Shown here piece by piece: positions 48,439-57,310 of a stretch of 64,000 nucleotides of DNA. The notes under the pieces were generated by a model. That model saw only the letters and a list, made by a program, of their open reading frames with translations. It did not search any database and was not told where the DNA came from. A program made the position numbers and the translations under genes. Each line of letters opens with the position of its first letter. Position 1 is the first letter of the stretch. Source of the DNA: Pseudomonas sp. 7P_10.2_Bac1 (lineage in GTDB: Bacteria > Pseudomonadota > Gammaproteobacteria > Pseudomonadales > Pseudomonadaceae); contig NZ_JANLNV010000059.1 of the NCBI RefSeq assembly GCF_025465935.1, positions 124,001-188,000 on the forward strand. The letters run 5' to 3'.

Positions 48439-48767
48439 TTGTAACCTCCAGGATTGCCCGGCGTATCACCGACGGCATTTCTTAATAGCCTGATTATTAA
48501 GGGCACCCTATCATTGAGCAACCAATCTGTACCATCCGGTTAGTTTTGCGTGCGATTATCGAACACTATGCCCCTTGATGAATTGACGGCTTTTTGTCCA
48601 ATCGCCACCATCCAGTGCGTACCTTTTGCAACAAACGCTGCACAACACGACATAACAATTCCAAAAAAAAACGGGTAACCGCTCATGCTTGCTTTTATTG
48701 ATATGACGCCCTGCTTTGCTCTGCCGCCTGCGTGGTTCCCGATCTCTCAACGGACGGGTAAATAGCC
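48439..48767. other. Divergent control region of quiC and its carrier
   Basis: Holds both promoters and a 21-bp inverted repeat (48481-48501) 43 bp before quiC. An A tract lies near 48662-48671. No further gene is seen. Confidence 0.5.
48481..48501. promoter_or_regulatory. 21-bp inverted repeat upstream of quiC (candidate TetR operator)
   Basis: Perfect 7-bp arms CTTAATA and TATTAAG flank a 7-bp spacer (GCCTGAT). Size and position suit a TetR-family operator controlling quiC and perhaps the divergent carrier. Confidence 0.5.
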
Positions 48768-50099
48768 ATGACCCCTTCTCAATCGACACACGTCAACTCT
48801 GCCCAAAGCACCCCGCACGCCGGTATCGGCGACAAGATCCGCGGCGCCATGGCCATGGGTAAAACCCGCTGGGGCATGCTCGCCCTGGTGTTTTTCGCCA
48901 CCACGCTGAACTACATCGACCGCGCCGCTTTAGGTGTGATGCAACCGATTCTAGCCAAGGAAATGAGTTGGACGGCGATGGACTACGCCAACATCAACTT
49001 TTGGTTCCAGGTGGGTTACGCCATCGGCTTCGTTCTGCAAGGCCGTTTGATCGACCGGGTCGGGGTCAAACGCGTGTTCTTCTTTGCCGTCTTGCTGTGG
49101 AGCCTGGCCACCGGCGCACATGGCCTGGCCACCTCGGCTGCCGGCTTTATGGTCTGCCGTTTCATTTTGGGAATGACCGAAGCCGCCAACTACCCGGCCT
49201 GCGTAAAAACCACACGCTTGTGGTTCCCGGCCGGTGAACGCGCCGTCGCCAGCGGTATCTTCAACGCGGGCACCAACGTCGGGGCCATGTTCACCCCCAT
49301 GATGCTGCCGCTGGTACTGCACGTGTGGGGTTGGCAGGCCGCGTTCTTGTGCATGTCAGCATTAGGTGGCATTTGGCTGATTTTCTGGGGGCTGAAGTAC
49401 TACAACCCCGAAAACCATCCCACCGTGAGCAAAGAGGAACTGGCGTACATCCAGAGTGAGAAAGAGCCTGAGCAGAAAAAAGTCGGCTTCGGCGCCATCC
49501 TGAAAATGCGCGGCACCTGGGCATTCGCACTGTCGTACTCAATGACCGCCCCTGTGTTCTGGTTTTACCTGTACTGGCTGCCGCCGTTCTTGAACCAGCA
49601 ATACAACCTGGGCATCAACGTCACTCAGATGGGCATCCCGCTGATCATCATCTACATCACCGCCGACTTTGGCAGTATTGGCGGCGGGATTCTGTCTTCG
49701 ATGCTGATCAGTCGTGGCATGGCGGCGGTCAAGGCACGCCTGGTGTCGATGTTCCTGTGTGCGTTGTGCATCATCGGCGTGGTCATGGCCGCAGGCTCCA
49801 GCCAACTGTGGGTGGCCGTGGGCGCCATCGCCTTGGCCCTCGGCGCGCACCAGGCCTGGACCGCCAACGTATGGAGCATGGTGATGGACTACACGCCGAA
49901 ACACATGATGGCCACCGTGTTCGGCTTTGGCGGCATGTGCGCCGCCATCGGCGGGATGTTCATGACTCAGTTCGTGGGCTATGTACTGACCATCACCCAC
50001 AACAACTACACCGTGCTGTTCACCATGATTCCGGCGATGTACTTCATTGCTCTGGTCTGGATGTACTTCATGGCCCCGCGAAAAATCCCGCAGGTTTGA
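48768..50099 (+). CDS. MFS uptake carrier, probably for quinate or shikimate
   Basis: A 443-residue member of the anion:cation symporter branch of MFS (hexuronate/galactarate/phthalate-like), with about twelve helices. The N-terminal LNYIDRAALGVMQPILAKE and RFILGMTEAANYPACVKTTR motifs are typical of this branch. The gene is divergent from quiC and inside the quinate/protocatechuate island, so uptake of a hydroaromatic or aromatic acid is the natural role. Which acid is not shown. A terminator hairpin follows 22 bp past the stop. Confidence 0.87.
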   Translation: MTPSQSTHVNSAQSTPHAGIGDKIRGAMAMGKTRWGMLALVFFATTLNYIDRAALGVMQPILAKEMSWTAMDYANINFWFQVGYAIGFVLQGRLIDRVGVKRVFFFAVLLWSLATGAHGLATSAAGFMVCRFILGMTEAANYPACVKTTRLWFPAGERAVASGIFNAGTNVGAMFTPMMLPLVLHVWGWQAAFLCMSALGGIWLIFWGLKYYNPENHPTVSKEELAYIQSEKEPEQKKVGFGAILKMRGTWAFALSYSMTAPVFWFYLYWLPPFLNQQYNLGINVTQMGIPLIIIYITADFGSIGGGILSSMLISRGMAAVKARLVSMFLCALCIIGVVMAAGSSQLWVAVGAIALALGAHQAWTANVWSMVMDYTPKHMMATVFGFGGMCAAIGGMFMTQFVGYVLTITHNNYTVLFTMIPAMYFIALVWMYFMAPRKIPQV

Positions 50100-50121
50100 G
50101 TTAGATCCAAAGCGTTCAAAC

Positions 50122-50154
50122 AGCCCTTCTCCTTCGGGAGAGGGGCTTTTTTTT
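50122..50154 (+). terminator. Rho-independent terminator after the MFS carrier
   Basis: Stem AGCCCTTCTCC/GGAGAGGGGCT (one T-G pair) with TTCG loop, then seven T residues. The stem sequence resembles the CCCTCTCC repeat family. Confidence 0.88.
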
Positions 50155-50159
50155 GCAGC

Positions 50160-50192
50160 TCAAAAGATCGCGAGGCAAGCTCGCTTCTACAG
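50160..50192. repeat. REP half-element
   Basis: CAAAAGATCGCGAGGCAAGC, then TCGCTTCTACAG: right half of the REP palindrome. Confidence 0.75.
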
Positions 50193-50204
50193 GAAAGTTG
50201 AGGG

Positions 50205-51092
50205 TCAAACCGCCCTTCCCTTGCGCTGTTGCCAGGCCGCGGCCAACCCACTCACGCAGACAATCGCAATACCGATGCGTGATGCCAGGTCTGGCGTGTG
50301 GTCGAACAACAGCCAGCCCAGAATTCCGGAAAACACGATCTGGCAGTAACTGAACGGCGCCAGCAATGCCGGGGCGGCCAGGCGAAACGACTGGGTCAGC
50401 AACAAGTGCGCGGTCATGCCAAGCGAACCAAGCGCGAGCATTTCCAGGCCATGCACCCAGGTCGGGGTCTGCCAGAAAAACGGCACCAGCGCACTCAGCA
50501 CCAACGCGTTAAACAAGCCTGCGAAAAAGTTACTGGTCGTCGGCGTGTCATACAGACTGAGCTTGCGCGTGAGGATCTGGTAACAACTGAAACACAGCGC
50601 CGCAGACATCGGCAGCAACACCGCCGGGGTAAACAATTCGCCCCCCGGATGAATGATCACCACCACCCCGATAAACCCGCAGATCACCGCAATCCACTGC
50701 CCCCGCGAGACTTTCTCACCCAGCAAAGGGCCGGACAACGCCGCCACCAGCAGCGGTGCCAAAAAGTTAACGGCGGTGTTTTCCGCCAGCGGAATGAACA
50801 ACAAACCAAAGGTAAAAAACAGACCGGAGCCGAGCAGACAGATCGCCCGGTACACCTGCAGCAACGGACGCTTGCTGCGTAAAACCCGAAGCCCGGATTG
50901 CGGCAAGAAGTAAGTGGCCATCAACACGGTGTGCACCACATAGCGCGCCCACACCACCATCACCACGGGGTACAAACTGCTCAAGTACTTGGAAAGCGCA
51001 TCGTGACTGGAGAACAACGCCGTCGCGATCACGATCAGCAGAATGCCCTTGAGTGGCTGGTTAACGCCTGAAAGTGGCGTAGGCAATGTCAT
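50205..51092 (-). CDS. DMT-superfamily (EamA) transporter
   Basis: A 295-residue protein with ten predicted helices in two EamA halves (helix 1 near GILLIVIATALFSS; second half from about residue 155). EamA proteins export or import small metabolites. It lies between the quinate carrier and the IclR regulator, on the regulator's strand, so it may be part of the aromatic-acid island. The start at 51092 (MTLPTPLSG) is preferred because GAGGTG lies five bases upstream; the ATG at 51104 would overlap that site. Confidence 0.85.
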   Translation of the reverse strand: MTLPTPLSGVNQPLKGILLIVIATALFSSHDALSKYLSSLYPVVMVVWARYVVHTVLMATYFLPQSGLRVLRSKRPLLQVYRAICLLGSGLFFTFGLLFIPLAENTAVNFLAPLLVAALSGPLLGEKVSRGQWIAVICGFIGVVVIIHPGGELFTPAVLLPMSAALCFSCYQILTRKLSLYDTPTTSNFFAGLFNALVLSALVPFFWQTPTWVHGLEMLALGSLGMTAHLLLTQSFRLAAPALLAPFSYCQIVFSGILGWLLFDHTPDLASRIGIAIVCVSGLAAAWQQRKGRAV

Positions 51093-51274
51093 CGAACACC
51101 TCATGTGCGTGAATCAACTGATAGCGCGCCGGCGTCCTTGACCCATGGCTATACGCAAAGAAGTCTTCAATGCGTTGATCCTTTTATAAGATTTGTAGGA
51201 TCACAGAATCTGCACAATTTAGAACTCGGTTCCATATATTGCAAGAGGTTTAACTGAATGGTTAAAAAGCTTTC

Positions 51275-52054
51275 TCAGGTGTGAAATAGCTCAGATGCCT
51301 GGCAGGCCACAGACAGTTCTTGCGTATATCCCAACATCAGCACCGCCAATTGGTGCAGGCGTTCTTGCGGCAAACGCGCGCTCGGCCCTGCCACGCTCAA
51401 CACGCCGATCACGCGTTGATCCAGCGGGCTGCGCACCACGGCGGCGATGGCTGAAGTACCGACTGCCGAGCTTTCTTCGACCCAGGCATAGCCGTGCTCG
51501 CGGGCGAGGCGCAAGCGCTCCAGCAGTTCAACATTGGAGGTTGGAGCGTTGGGGCCGACACCTTCTGGCGCCACGATGCCCTGGCGTTCGACCTGCGACA
51601 ACGCGCGGGCATCGCTCATGGTGGCCAGCAAGGCATGCCCGGAAGCGGTGTAAAACAAGGGCGCATCACGGCCCATGTCCGGGTCGTAACGCAAGCCGGA
51701 ACGCGCCCCCTGGGATTTGGCGACCCACGTCAGGCGCTCGCCCTCCACCACGCCAAGACGCACCAGTTCACCGGCCTCCTGAGCCAGCCGGTCGAGAATC
51801 GGCTGCACACTGTCAGCGCCACAGCTGGCCAGATACTGAAAGCCCATGGCGACTAACTTGGTCGATAGCTGATAGCGGCTGTTCTCGGCGTTTTGCCGCA
51901 CATACCCCAGACGCACCAACTCGGCGAGCAAACGATGTGTGGCGCTTTTGGGAATTCCCAGTTGCTCTGCCAGCGTCTGCATCGCCACACCCCGAGGCTC
52001 ATCGGTGAGGCTTTCGAGCACACGCAAGACTCGTTCGATCTGACTGCCAGCCAT
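51275..52054 (-). CDS. IclR-family regulator
   Basis: A 259-residue regulator with the IclR winged helix at 1-65 (VAMQTLAEQLGIPKSATHRLLAELVRLGYV) and an effector domain (WVAKSQGARSGLRYDPDMG, ASGHALLATMSDA, VRSPLDQRVIGVLSVAGPSARL). IclR members PcaU, PobR and PcaR control aromatic catabolism in other bacteria, and this gene is 98 bp downstream of pcaG. The start at 52054 follows AAGGGGCC. A 6-11-6 inverted repeat (52065-52087) just upstream may be its own operator. Confidence 0.88.
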   Translation of the reverse strand: MAGSQIERVLRVLESLTDEPRGVAMQTLAEQLGIPKSATHRLLAELVRLGYVRQNAENSRYQLSTKLVAMGFQYLASCGADSVQPILDRLAQEAGELVRLGVVEGERLTWVAKSQGARSGLRYDPDMGRDAPLFYTASGHALLATMSDARALSQVERQGIVAPEGVGPNAPTSNVELLERLRLAREHGYAWVEESSAVGTSAIAAVVRSPLDQRVIGVLSVAGPSARLPQERLHQLAVLMLGYTQELSVACQASELFHT

Positions 52055-52064
52055 AGAAGGCCCC

Positions 52065-52087
52065 TTAGAAAATAAGAGCAATTCTAA
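52065..52087. promoter_or_regulatory. Inverted repeat upstream of the IclR gene
   Basis: TTAGAA and TTCTAA arms are separated by 11 bp, directly before the IclR start. A related TTTAGAAC phrase occurs upstream of the EamA gene near 51217-51224. Autoregulatory operator is a guess. Confidence 0.3.
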
Positions 52088-52152
52088 AAGGGAAAGCTGA
52101 AAACGCCAAAAGTGGAACTGAGAACCCCACGCCCCCGCGTATCGGCCGGTGC

Positions 52153-52758
52153 TTAAAAGTCGAAAAACACCGTTTCGTTCGGGCCTTGCAGGTAGATATC
52201 AAAGCGGTACGCCGGTTTGCCGTTCACTTCGCAGCGACGGGCAATCAACGTTTCACGGCGTTGCGGTTGCTCGATCAGGTTGAGCACCGGGCATTTGCCG
52301 TTGGCCTCCGGCTCGTCGCTGAAGTACAGGCGGGTCTGCAAGTGAATGTTGATGCCGCGGGCAAACAGCGACACGTTGATGTGCGGCGCCATGGGCACGC
52401 CGGCAGCATTTTTGACCACGCCCGGCTTGAGGGTGTAGAGCGTCCACTCCCCGGCATCAAAGGTCGTTGCCGTACGGCCGAAGCTGTTGAAAGGCTTCTC
52501 GGAGTCGAAATGTTCGTCGTAAACGCCTTCGTGGTTGGCCTGCCAGAACTCCAGAAAGGAGTCGCGGACCAAATGGCCATTACCGTCATGGACGTTGCCG
52601 ACCAGCACAATATGCTCGCCCGGCGCACCAGGCTTGGCCATCTCGTTCCAGATTTCTTCCGGGCGCGGCGGGTTACCCGCAGCGGCCAGCGCCAGACCGA
52701 TATGCACGTAGGGGCCAGCCGTTTGCGATGGGGTTTCGGGTAGCAGTTCGATAGGCAT
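52153..52758 (-). CDS. pcaG: Protocatechuate 3,4-dioxygenase alpha subunit
   Basis: PcaG pairs with PcaH in the ferric dioxygenase that cleaves protocatechuate between C3 and C4 to beta-carboxy-cis,cis-muconate. The 201-residue chain has the intradiol dioxygenase fold (ETPSQTAGPYVHIGLAL, then EFWQANHEGVYDEHFD and GVPMAPHINVSLFARGI) but, as usual for alpha subunits, not the complete iron ligand set. It begins 11 bp after pcaH, preceded by GGAGCC, and is surely co-transcribed. Confidence 0.96.
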   Translation of the reverse strand: MPIELLPETPSQTAGPYVHIGLALAAAGNPPRPEEIWNEMAKPGAPGEHIVLVGNVHDGNGHLVRDSFLEFWQANHEGVYDEHFDSEKPFNSFGRTATTFDAGEWTLYTLKPGVVKNAAGVPMAPHINVSLFARGINIHLQTRLYFSDEPEANGKCPVLNLIEQPQRRETLIARRCEVNGKPAYRFDIYLQGPNETVFFDF

Positions 52759-52769
52759 GACGAGGCTCC

Positions 52770-53489
52770 TCAGCAGTTTTCGAAGTGAGTCTTGCGCTGA
52801 CCGCGCAGCACAATGTCAAAGCGATAGGCCAGGCAATCCATAGGGTTGGCCGCGCCCATATCCAGCCGTGCAATCAGGCTTTGCACCGCTTCAGGGTTGG
52901 CAATCGACTTGACGATCGGGCACATCGGGATCAGCGGATCGCCTTCGAAATACAGCTGGGTAATCAACCGCGTGGCAATCGACGGGCCACTGATGGAGAC
53001 GTGAATATGCGCCGGGCGCCAGTCATTGGGGCCATTGCGCCACGGGTAAGGGCCGGGTTTGATGGTACGGAAGCTGTAGTTGCCCTGGCTGTCGGTGAGG
53101 GTGCGGCCCACGCCACCGAAGTTGGGGTCCAGCGGCGCCAAGTAGCGGTCGTTCTTGTGGCGATAGCGCCCACCGGCGTTGGCTTGCCAGATCTCCACGA
53201 GCGTGTGCGGGATCGGCTTGCCGTACTGGTCGCACACGCGACCCGCGAGCACAATCCGCTCGCCGACCGGCAAACCGCCATTGTTGAAGTTCAACAACAG
53301 GTCGTTATCGAACTTGCCAAATTTGAGGTGGGAAAAATCAGGGCCGCTGGTTTCACTGACCGATTGCGCAATACTCACCAGCGCCTGGCGCGGAGAACGG
53401 GCAATCGACGTTTTGTAGTCAGGGGTCAGGGCTTTGGGGTGCCAGTTGCGATCACGGATGATAAAGCGCCGGCTGTCTGCGTCAGACAT
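52770..53489 (-). CDS. pcaH: Protocatechuate 3,4-dioxygenase beta subunit
   Basis: The catalytic, iron-binding chain of the ring-cleaving enzyme. Residue landmarks of the non-haem ferric site are visible: Tyr in [11 protein letters not shown], Tyr in [10 protein letters not shown], and two His in [11 protein letters not shown]. The 239-residue length is normal. The ATG at 53489 follows CAGGAGATCGAC. It is the first gene of pcaH-pcaG and lies downstream of pcaQ with an exact PcaQ-type palindrome in the gap. Confidence 0.97.
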   Translation of the reverse strand: MSDADSRRFIIRDRNWHPKALTPDYKTSIARSPRQALVSIAQSVSETSGPDFSHLKFGKFDNDLLLNFNNGGLPVGERIVLAGRVCDQYGKPIPHTLVEIWQANAGGRYRHKNDRYLAPLDPNFGGVGRTLTDSQGNYSFRTIKPGPYPWRNGPNDWRPAHIHVSISGPSIATRLITQLYFEGDPLIPMCPIVKSIANPEAVQSLIARLDMGAANPMDCLAYRFDIVLRGQRKTHFENC

Positions 53490-53574
53490 GTCGATCTCCT
53501 GTTGTTTTTATAAAGGCCGGGGCCAGTTTCAAACAACAGGGGGATCAGCACTATTGAAAAGGCAATCGCCATAC

Positions 53575-53590
53575 ATAACCAAATGGTTAT
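53575..53590. promoter_or_regulatory. PcaQ-type operator before pcaHG
   Basis: ATAACCAAATGGTTAT is a perfect 6-4-6 palindrome matching the ATAACC-N4-GGTTAA motif reported for PcaQ in Sinorhizobium. It overlaps the pcaQ stop codon and lies 86 bp before pcaH. Confidence 0.75.
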
Positions 53591-54516
53591 GGATAGACAC
53601 CTTCGGCATACGCCTGCCCCAACTCGCGCAACACGTCGACACAGCCTTGTGCCGCCACCGACATGGGCGTATGTGCGTTGCTGCAAATACCGATGGAGCC
53701 GCCCGGCTCGCGCTGGCCGAGGTCGAGTTCTTGCAACTCGCCGCTGGCCAGATCCAGGCGCACGGCATCCAGTGGGGCGATCCACACGGCATCGTTGCGC
53801 AGCACGTAACGGCGGCTTACCGTGACGGACAGGGTTTCCAGGCGCTGACGCGATTGGCTGATGCCGCACTGCACAAACAGGCTGTCGGCAAAGGTGCGGA
53901 TGGTGGTGTTGGCCAACGGCAGCACCAGCGGGTAACGCTCCAATTGGCCACGGTCCAGCGGGCCTTGCAGCAAAGGATGACCCGGTCGCACCACCAAAGT
54001 CATCGATTCGCTGTACAGGTGTTCAAAGTTCATCCCTTGAATTTCCGGGCTGTCGGTCATCCGCCCGATCACCAAGTCGACATCGCCTACGCGCAATTGC
54101 GACAAGAGATACGCACTCGGCCCAGTCACGATACTCACCACCAGCGCCGAATGGCGGGCGTGCAAACGGCTCACCAACTCGGGCACCAGCAGGCTTTCAA
54201 CGGTGGATAACACCCCCAGCCGCACTGTCCCGCCGGCGTATTCGCCCCCGCGCAAGGCGTTCACCCCCTCGCGCAAAGCCTGCACCGATGGCGTTGCGTA
54301 GCGTAGGAAAGCCACCCCAGCCTCGGTCAGACGGACACCGCTTTTACTGCGCACAAACAGACTCACCGTCAGCAGCTCTTCAAGCTCCTTGAGGGTTTTC
54401 GACATGGCCGGCTGGCTCACCGCCAACACATCCGCGGCCCGCGCCAAACTGCCCTGGCGGGCCATTTCCAGAAAGCACACCAGGTGGCGATATTTGATGC
54501 GGGTATCGATATTCAC
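53587..54516 (-). CDS. pcaQ: LysR-family activator PcaQ
   Basis: A 309-residue LysR regulator: winged helix at 1-65 (GSLARAADVLAVSQPAMSKTLKELEELL) and effector domain (GTVRLGVLSTVESLLVPELV, VVRPGHPLLQGPLDRGQLERYPLVLP). Adjacent pcaHG and the ATAACC-type operator support PcaQ, which activates protocatechuate genes. GTG start. It reads into pcaH on the same strand; most pcaQ genes are divergent from their targets, so this layout is less usual but known in pseudomonads. A 6-4-6 palindrome (AATAGG-CGGA-CCTATT, 54536-54551) lies 20 bp upstream. Confidence 0.93.
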   Translation of the reverse strand: MNIDTRIKYRHLVCFLEMARQGSLARAADVLAVSQPAMSKTLKELEELLTVSLFVRSKSGVRLTEAGVAFLRYATPSVQALREGVNALRGGEYAGGTVRLGVLSTVESLLVPELVSRLHARHSALVVSIVTGPSAYLLSQLRVGDVDLVIGRMTDSPEIQGMNFEHLYSESMTLVVRPGHPLLQGPLDRGQLERYPLVLPLANTTIRTFADSLFVQCGISQSRQRLETLSVTVSRRYVLRNDAVWIAPLDAVRLDLASGELQELDLGQREPGGSIGICSNAHTPMSVAAQGCVDVLRELGQAYAEGVYP

Positions 54517-54798
54517 AGGCGAAGCACTCGGAGCTAATAGGCGGACCTATTCAACCACTTACACCCAAGGTCGCAAACTGCATTAAGACGTCTCAACTTA
54601 CAAACCTTGTGGTCGCAGCCTTGCACCCCAAGCACAGCTATAAAAATTGCAGGGTTTTAGCGTCGTATTTAAATCATTCAACCGTGTTGAGAGTCTTAAC
54701 TTACTGTCATCGCACTCAACAAACGTCTGACAGCCGGGCTGGCGCAGTACCTAGCGAGCAGCAACACTCAATAAACAGATTTATCAGAGGACTCCTCC

Positions 54799-55692
54799 AT
54801 GCAATGGAAAAAAGGCCGACGCAGCGACAACGTTGAAGATGTTCGTGATCAACAGGGCGGCGGCGGTGGAGGCATGCGCATTGGCGGCGGCAAAGGCTTG
54901 AGCCTGATGGCGGTGGTGGTGATCGTGGGCATTGGCCTGCTCACCGGCCAGGACCCGCTGCAGATTCTTGGGCAACTCAGCGGCCAACTCACCGAACAGT
55001 CGTCACCGCAGGTGGCGCAGCAACCGGGCCATGCGCCGCCTGCCAATGATCAGCAGGCGGATTTTGTCCGGGCGATTCTGGGCGATACCGAAGACACCTG
55101 GCGCCAGGTGTTTCAGCAATCTGGCCGCACGTACAAAGACCCGACCCTGGTGCTGTTTCGTGGCCAGGTCAGCTCGGCCTGCGGCTTTGCCACGGCGGCC
55201 AGCGGGCCGTTTTATTGCCCGGCAGACCAAAAGGTTTATCTGGACATGAGCTTCTTCCAGGAGATGGCCCAGCGCTTCAAGGCCGCCGGGGATTTTGCCC
55301 AGGCGTATGTGATCGCCCACGAAGTGGGGCATCACGTCCAAACCCTGCTGGGGGTCTCCGCCAAAATGCAGGCAGCCCGCCAGCAAGGCAGGCGCATGGA
55401 AGGCGACGGTGGCTTGCTGGTGCGCCAGGAATTGCAAGCCGACTGCCTGGCCGGTGTGTGGGCCAACCTTGCACAAAAACGCCATGACTGGCTGGAACCC
55501 GGAGACATTGAATCAGCTCTAAATGCCGCCACCGCGATTGGCGACGACCGTTTACAACAACAGTCTCAAGGGCGCGTAATGCCCGACTCGTTCACCCACG
55601 GCACCTCCGCGCAGCGGGTGAGGTGGTTCAAGGCCGGTTTTGCCAACGGCAATATCAATCAGTGCGACACCTTTTCGGCAGCGAGGCTTTAA
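54799..55692 (+). CDS. ypfJ: YpfJ-family neutral zinc metallopeptidase
   Basis: A 297-residue protein of the putative neutral zinc metallopeptidase family. Order: a hydrophilic N-terminus (MQWKKGRRSDNVEDVRDQQG), a single membrane helix (about residues 34-52), then a periplasmic peptidase domain with the HExxH motif in VIAHEVGHHVQTLLG and a distal RQELQADCLAG that supplies the third ligand. The substrate is unknown. The alpha/beta hydrolase gene starts right after it. Confidence 0.92.
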   Translation: MQWKKGRRSDNVEDVRDQQGGGGGGMRIGGGKGLSLMAVVVIVGIGLLTGQDPLQILGQLSGQLTEQSSPQVAQQPGHAPPANDQQADFVRAILGDTEDTWRQVFQQSGRTYKDPTLVLFRGQVSSACGFATAASGPFYCPADQKVYLDMSFFQEMAQRFKAAGDFAQAYVIAHEVGHHVQTLLGVSAKMQAARQQGRRMEGDGGLLVRQELQADCLAGVWANLAQKRHDWLEPGDIESALNAATAIGDDRLQQQSQGRVMPDSFTHGTSAQRVRWFKAGFANGNINQCDTFSAARL

Positions 55693-56676
55693 ATGGCAAT
55701 ACGGTTGATGGCATTGGCGGGCCTAATGCTCGCCTGTTCTGCAGCGATAGCCGCAGAGCACGGCGTCAAAGAGCTGAGCCCCGATCACTTGAAGATCGGC
55801 GCCAGCGAATTAAATATCGGGCTGAGTCAAAACTGGAATCAGCCACTGCCCAATGTGCAGCGGGCGCTGATTGTGATTCATGGTCGTTTACGCAATGCCC
55901 AAACCTACCTGGAGAGTGGCGAGAAGGCCGCGTCGCAAGCCGGGCAGTTATCCACAACCCTGGTCATTGCGCCGCAGTTTTTGAATGAGAGCGATGGCTC
56001 ACGCCATACCCTGCCCAACGATGTGCTGCGCTGGCACGCCAATGACTGGATGGCCGGCCAGCCCGCGATAAGCCCGAGGCCATTGAGTTCTTACGCCGCG
56101 ATAGACCAGATCCTGCAACGCCTGGGCGACCGTCAGTTGTTCCCCAACTTGCGCGAAGTGGTCATCGCCGGGCATTCAGGCGGTGCACAAGTGGCACAGC
56201 GCTATGCCCTGACCACGCAGGCGGACAAAGCCCTGGAAGCTGAAGGCATCAAGGTGCGTTACGTGATCGCCAACCCGTCGTCCTACGCCTATTTCGACAA
56301 ACAGCGCCCGGTGCAGAACTTCGATCCGGCCACCTGCCCGGGTTTCAATACCTGGAAATACGGCCTCAAAGACTTGCCGGATTACGCCGAAGGCCAGAAG
56401 CACCACACGCTTGAGCAAGCTTATGTGAGCCGCGACATTACTTATCTGCTCGGCGCGCAGGACACCGATCCCAACCACCCCGCGCTGGACAAAAGCTGCG
56501 AAGCCGAAGCCCAGGGCGCCTACCGTTTGATACGCGGACACAACTACTTCGACTATCTGACCCAGCGCCATCCGCAGGGGCTCAATCAGCGATTGGTTGA
56601 AGTACCGGGCGTTGGCCACAACGGCGATGAAATGTTCACCTCGCCAGCAGGGCAAAAAGCGTTGTTCGCAAGATAA
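55693..56676 (+). CDS. Secreted alpha/beta hydrolase
   Basis: A 327-residue protein with a signal peptide (MAIRLMALAGLMLACSAAIA). Hydrolase-fold features are HGRLRNAQTYLESG near the oxyanion region, the nucleophile elbow VIAGHSGGAQVAQ with Ser, and a late His in EVPGVGHNGDEM. Four Cys residues (two in the mature middle part: ATCPGF, DKSCEAE) could form disulphides. It starts one base past the ypfJ stop, so it is likely co-transcribed. Substrate unknown. Confidence 0.85.
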   Translation: MAIRLMALAGLMLACSAAIAAEHGVKELSPDHLKIGASELNIGLSQNWNQPLPNVQRALIVIHGRLRNAQTYLESGEKAASQAGQLSTTLVIAPQFLNESDGSRHTLPNDVLRWHANDWMAGQPAISPRPLSSYAAIDQILQRLGDRQLFPNLREVVIAGHSGGAQVAQRYALTTQADKALEAEGIKVRYVIANPSSYAYFDKQRPVQNFDPATCPGFNTWKYGLKDLPDYAEGQKHHTLEQAYVSRDITYLLGAQDTDPNHPALDKSCEAEAQGAYRLIRGHNYFDYLTQRHPQGLNQRLVEVPGVGHNGDEMFTSPAGQKALFAR

Positions 56677-56682
56677 GAAATG

Positions 56683-56715
56683 GCTGGGGTTGCCGCAGCC
56701 TGCGGCAACCCCAGC
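56683..56715. terminator. Perfect 15-bp hairpin between convergent genes
   Basis: GCTGGGGTTGCCGCA pairs with TGCGGCAACCCCAGC around a 3-base loop (GCC). Located between convergent stops at 56676 and 56720; bidirectional terminator is the simplest reading, though T tracts are short. Confidence 0.8.
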
Positions 56716-56719
56716 AGAG

Positions 56720-57310
56720 TTATTTCAGCCACTGATGCAACTCATGGCAATCCTGGGCATGCCAGTCGGTCAACTCAGGCCACGGGTTGTCCGGGACATT
56801 GACCAAAACCGTTTTACTGCCCGCCGCGCGACCGCATGCCAGGTCAAAACGGTAATCGCCCACCATCACCAACTGCGACGGTGCCACTTCCCACGCCTTG
56901 GCCAATTGCAACAAGCCATCCGGATCGGGTTTGTGGGCGGCGTTCTCGCGTCCAAGAATGTCTTGCGGTGCAAAACACTCCCCCAGACCAATCGCCTTGA
57001 GCGTGATATGCGCCAATGCCTGGGCATTGCGCGTCAACACGCCCAGGCGATAACCCCGGGCAGCCAGGTCGCGCACCAACTCAACCGCACCCGGGGCCGG
57101 CGTGGAAGCCAGCGCCAATTCGCGCTCATGCTCCAGCAGCCAGGCATGCTTGGCGGCCGCTTCGTCAGCCGGCAAGCCGTTCAAGTGGGTCAGGATGTCG
57201 TCTTCAGGCGGGATGGCCAGCGCCTCGCGAATCGCCGCAAAGTCATGCACGGCGAGGGTCAAGGTGCCGTCCATGTCGAACACCCAATGCTTGATGTCCT
57301 TGAGGGTCAT
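56720..57310 (-). CDS. HAD-superfamily phosphatase
   Basis: A 196-residue hydrolase with HAD motif I (VFDMDGTL, nucleophile Asp), motif II Thr in LGVLTRN, motif III Lys (GRENAAHKPDPDG) and motif IV MVGDYRFDLACGRAAG. It would dephosphorylate a small substrate, in the manner of phosphoglycolate phosphatase-like HADs. The start at 57310 overlaps the tesB stop by four bases (ATGA), showing translational coupling with tesB. The frame to 57421 is rejected because it would run deep into tesB. Confidence 0.92.
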   Translation of the reverse strand: MTLKDIKHWVFDMDGTLTLAVHDFAAIREALAIPPEDDILTHLNGLPADEAAAKHAWLLEHERELALASTPAPGAVELVRDLAARGYRLGVLTRNAQALAHITLKAIGLGECFAPQDILGRENAAHKPDPDGLLQLAKAWEVAPSQLVMVGDYRFDLACGRAAGSKTVLVNVPDNPWPELTDWHAQDCHELHQWLK

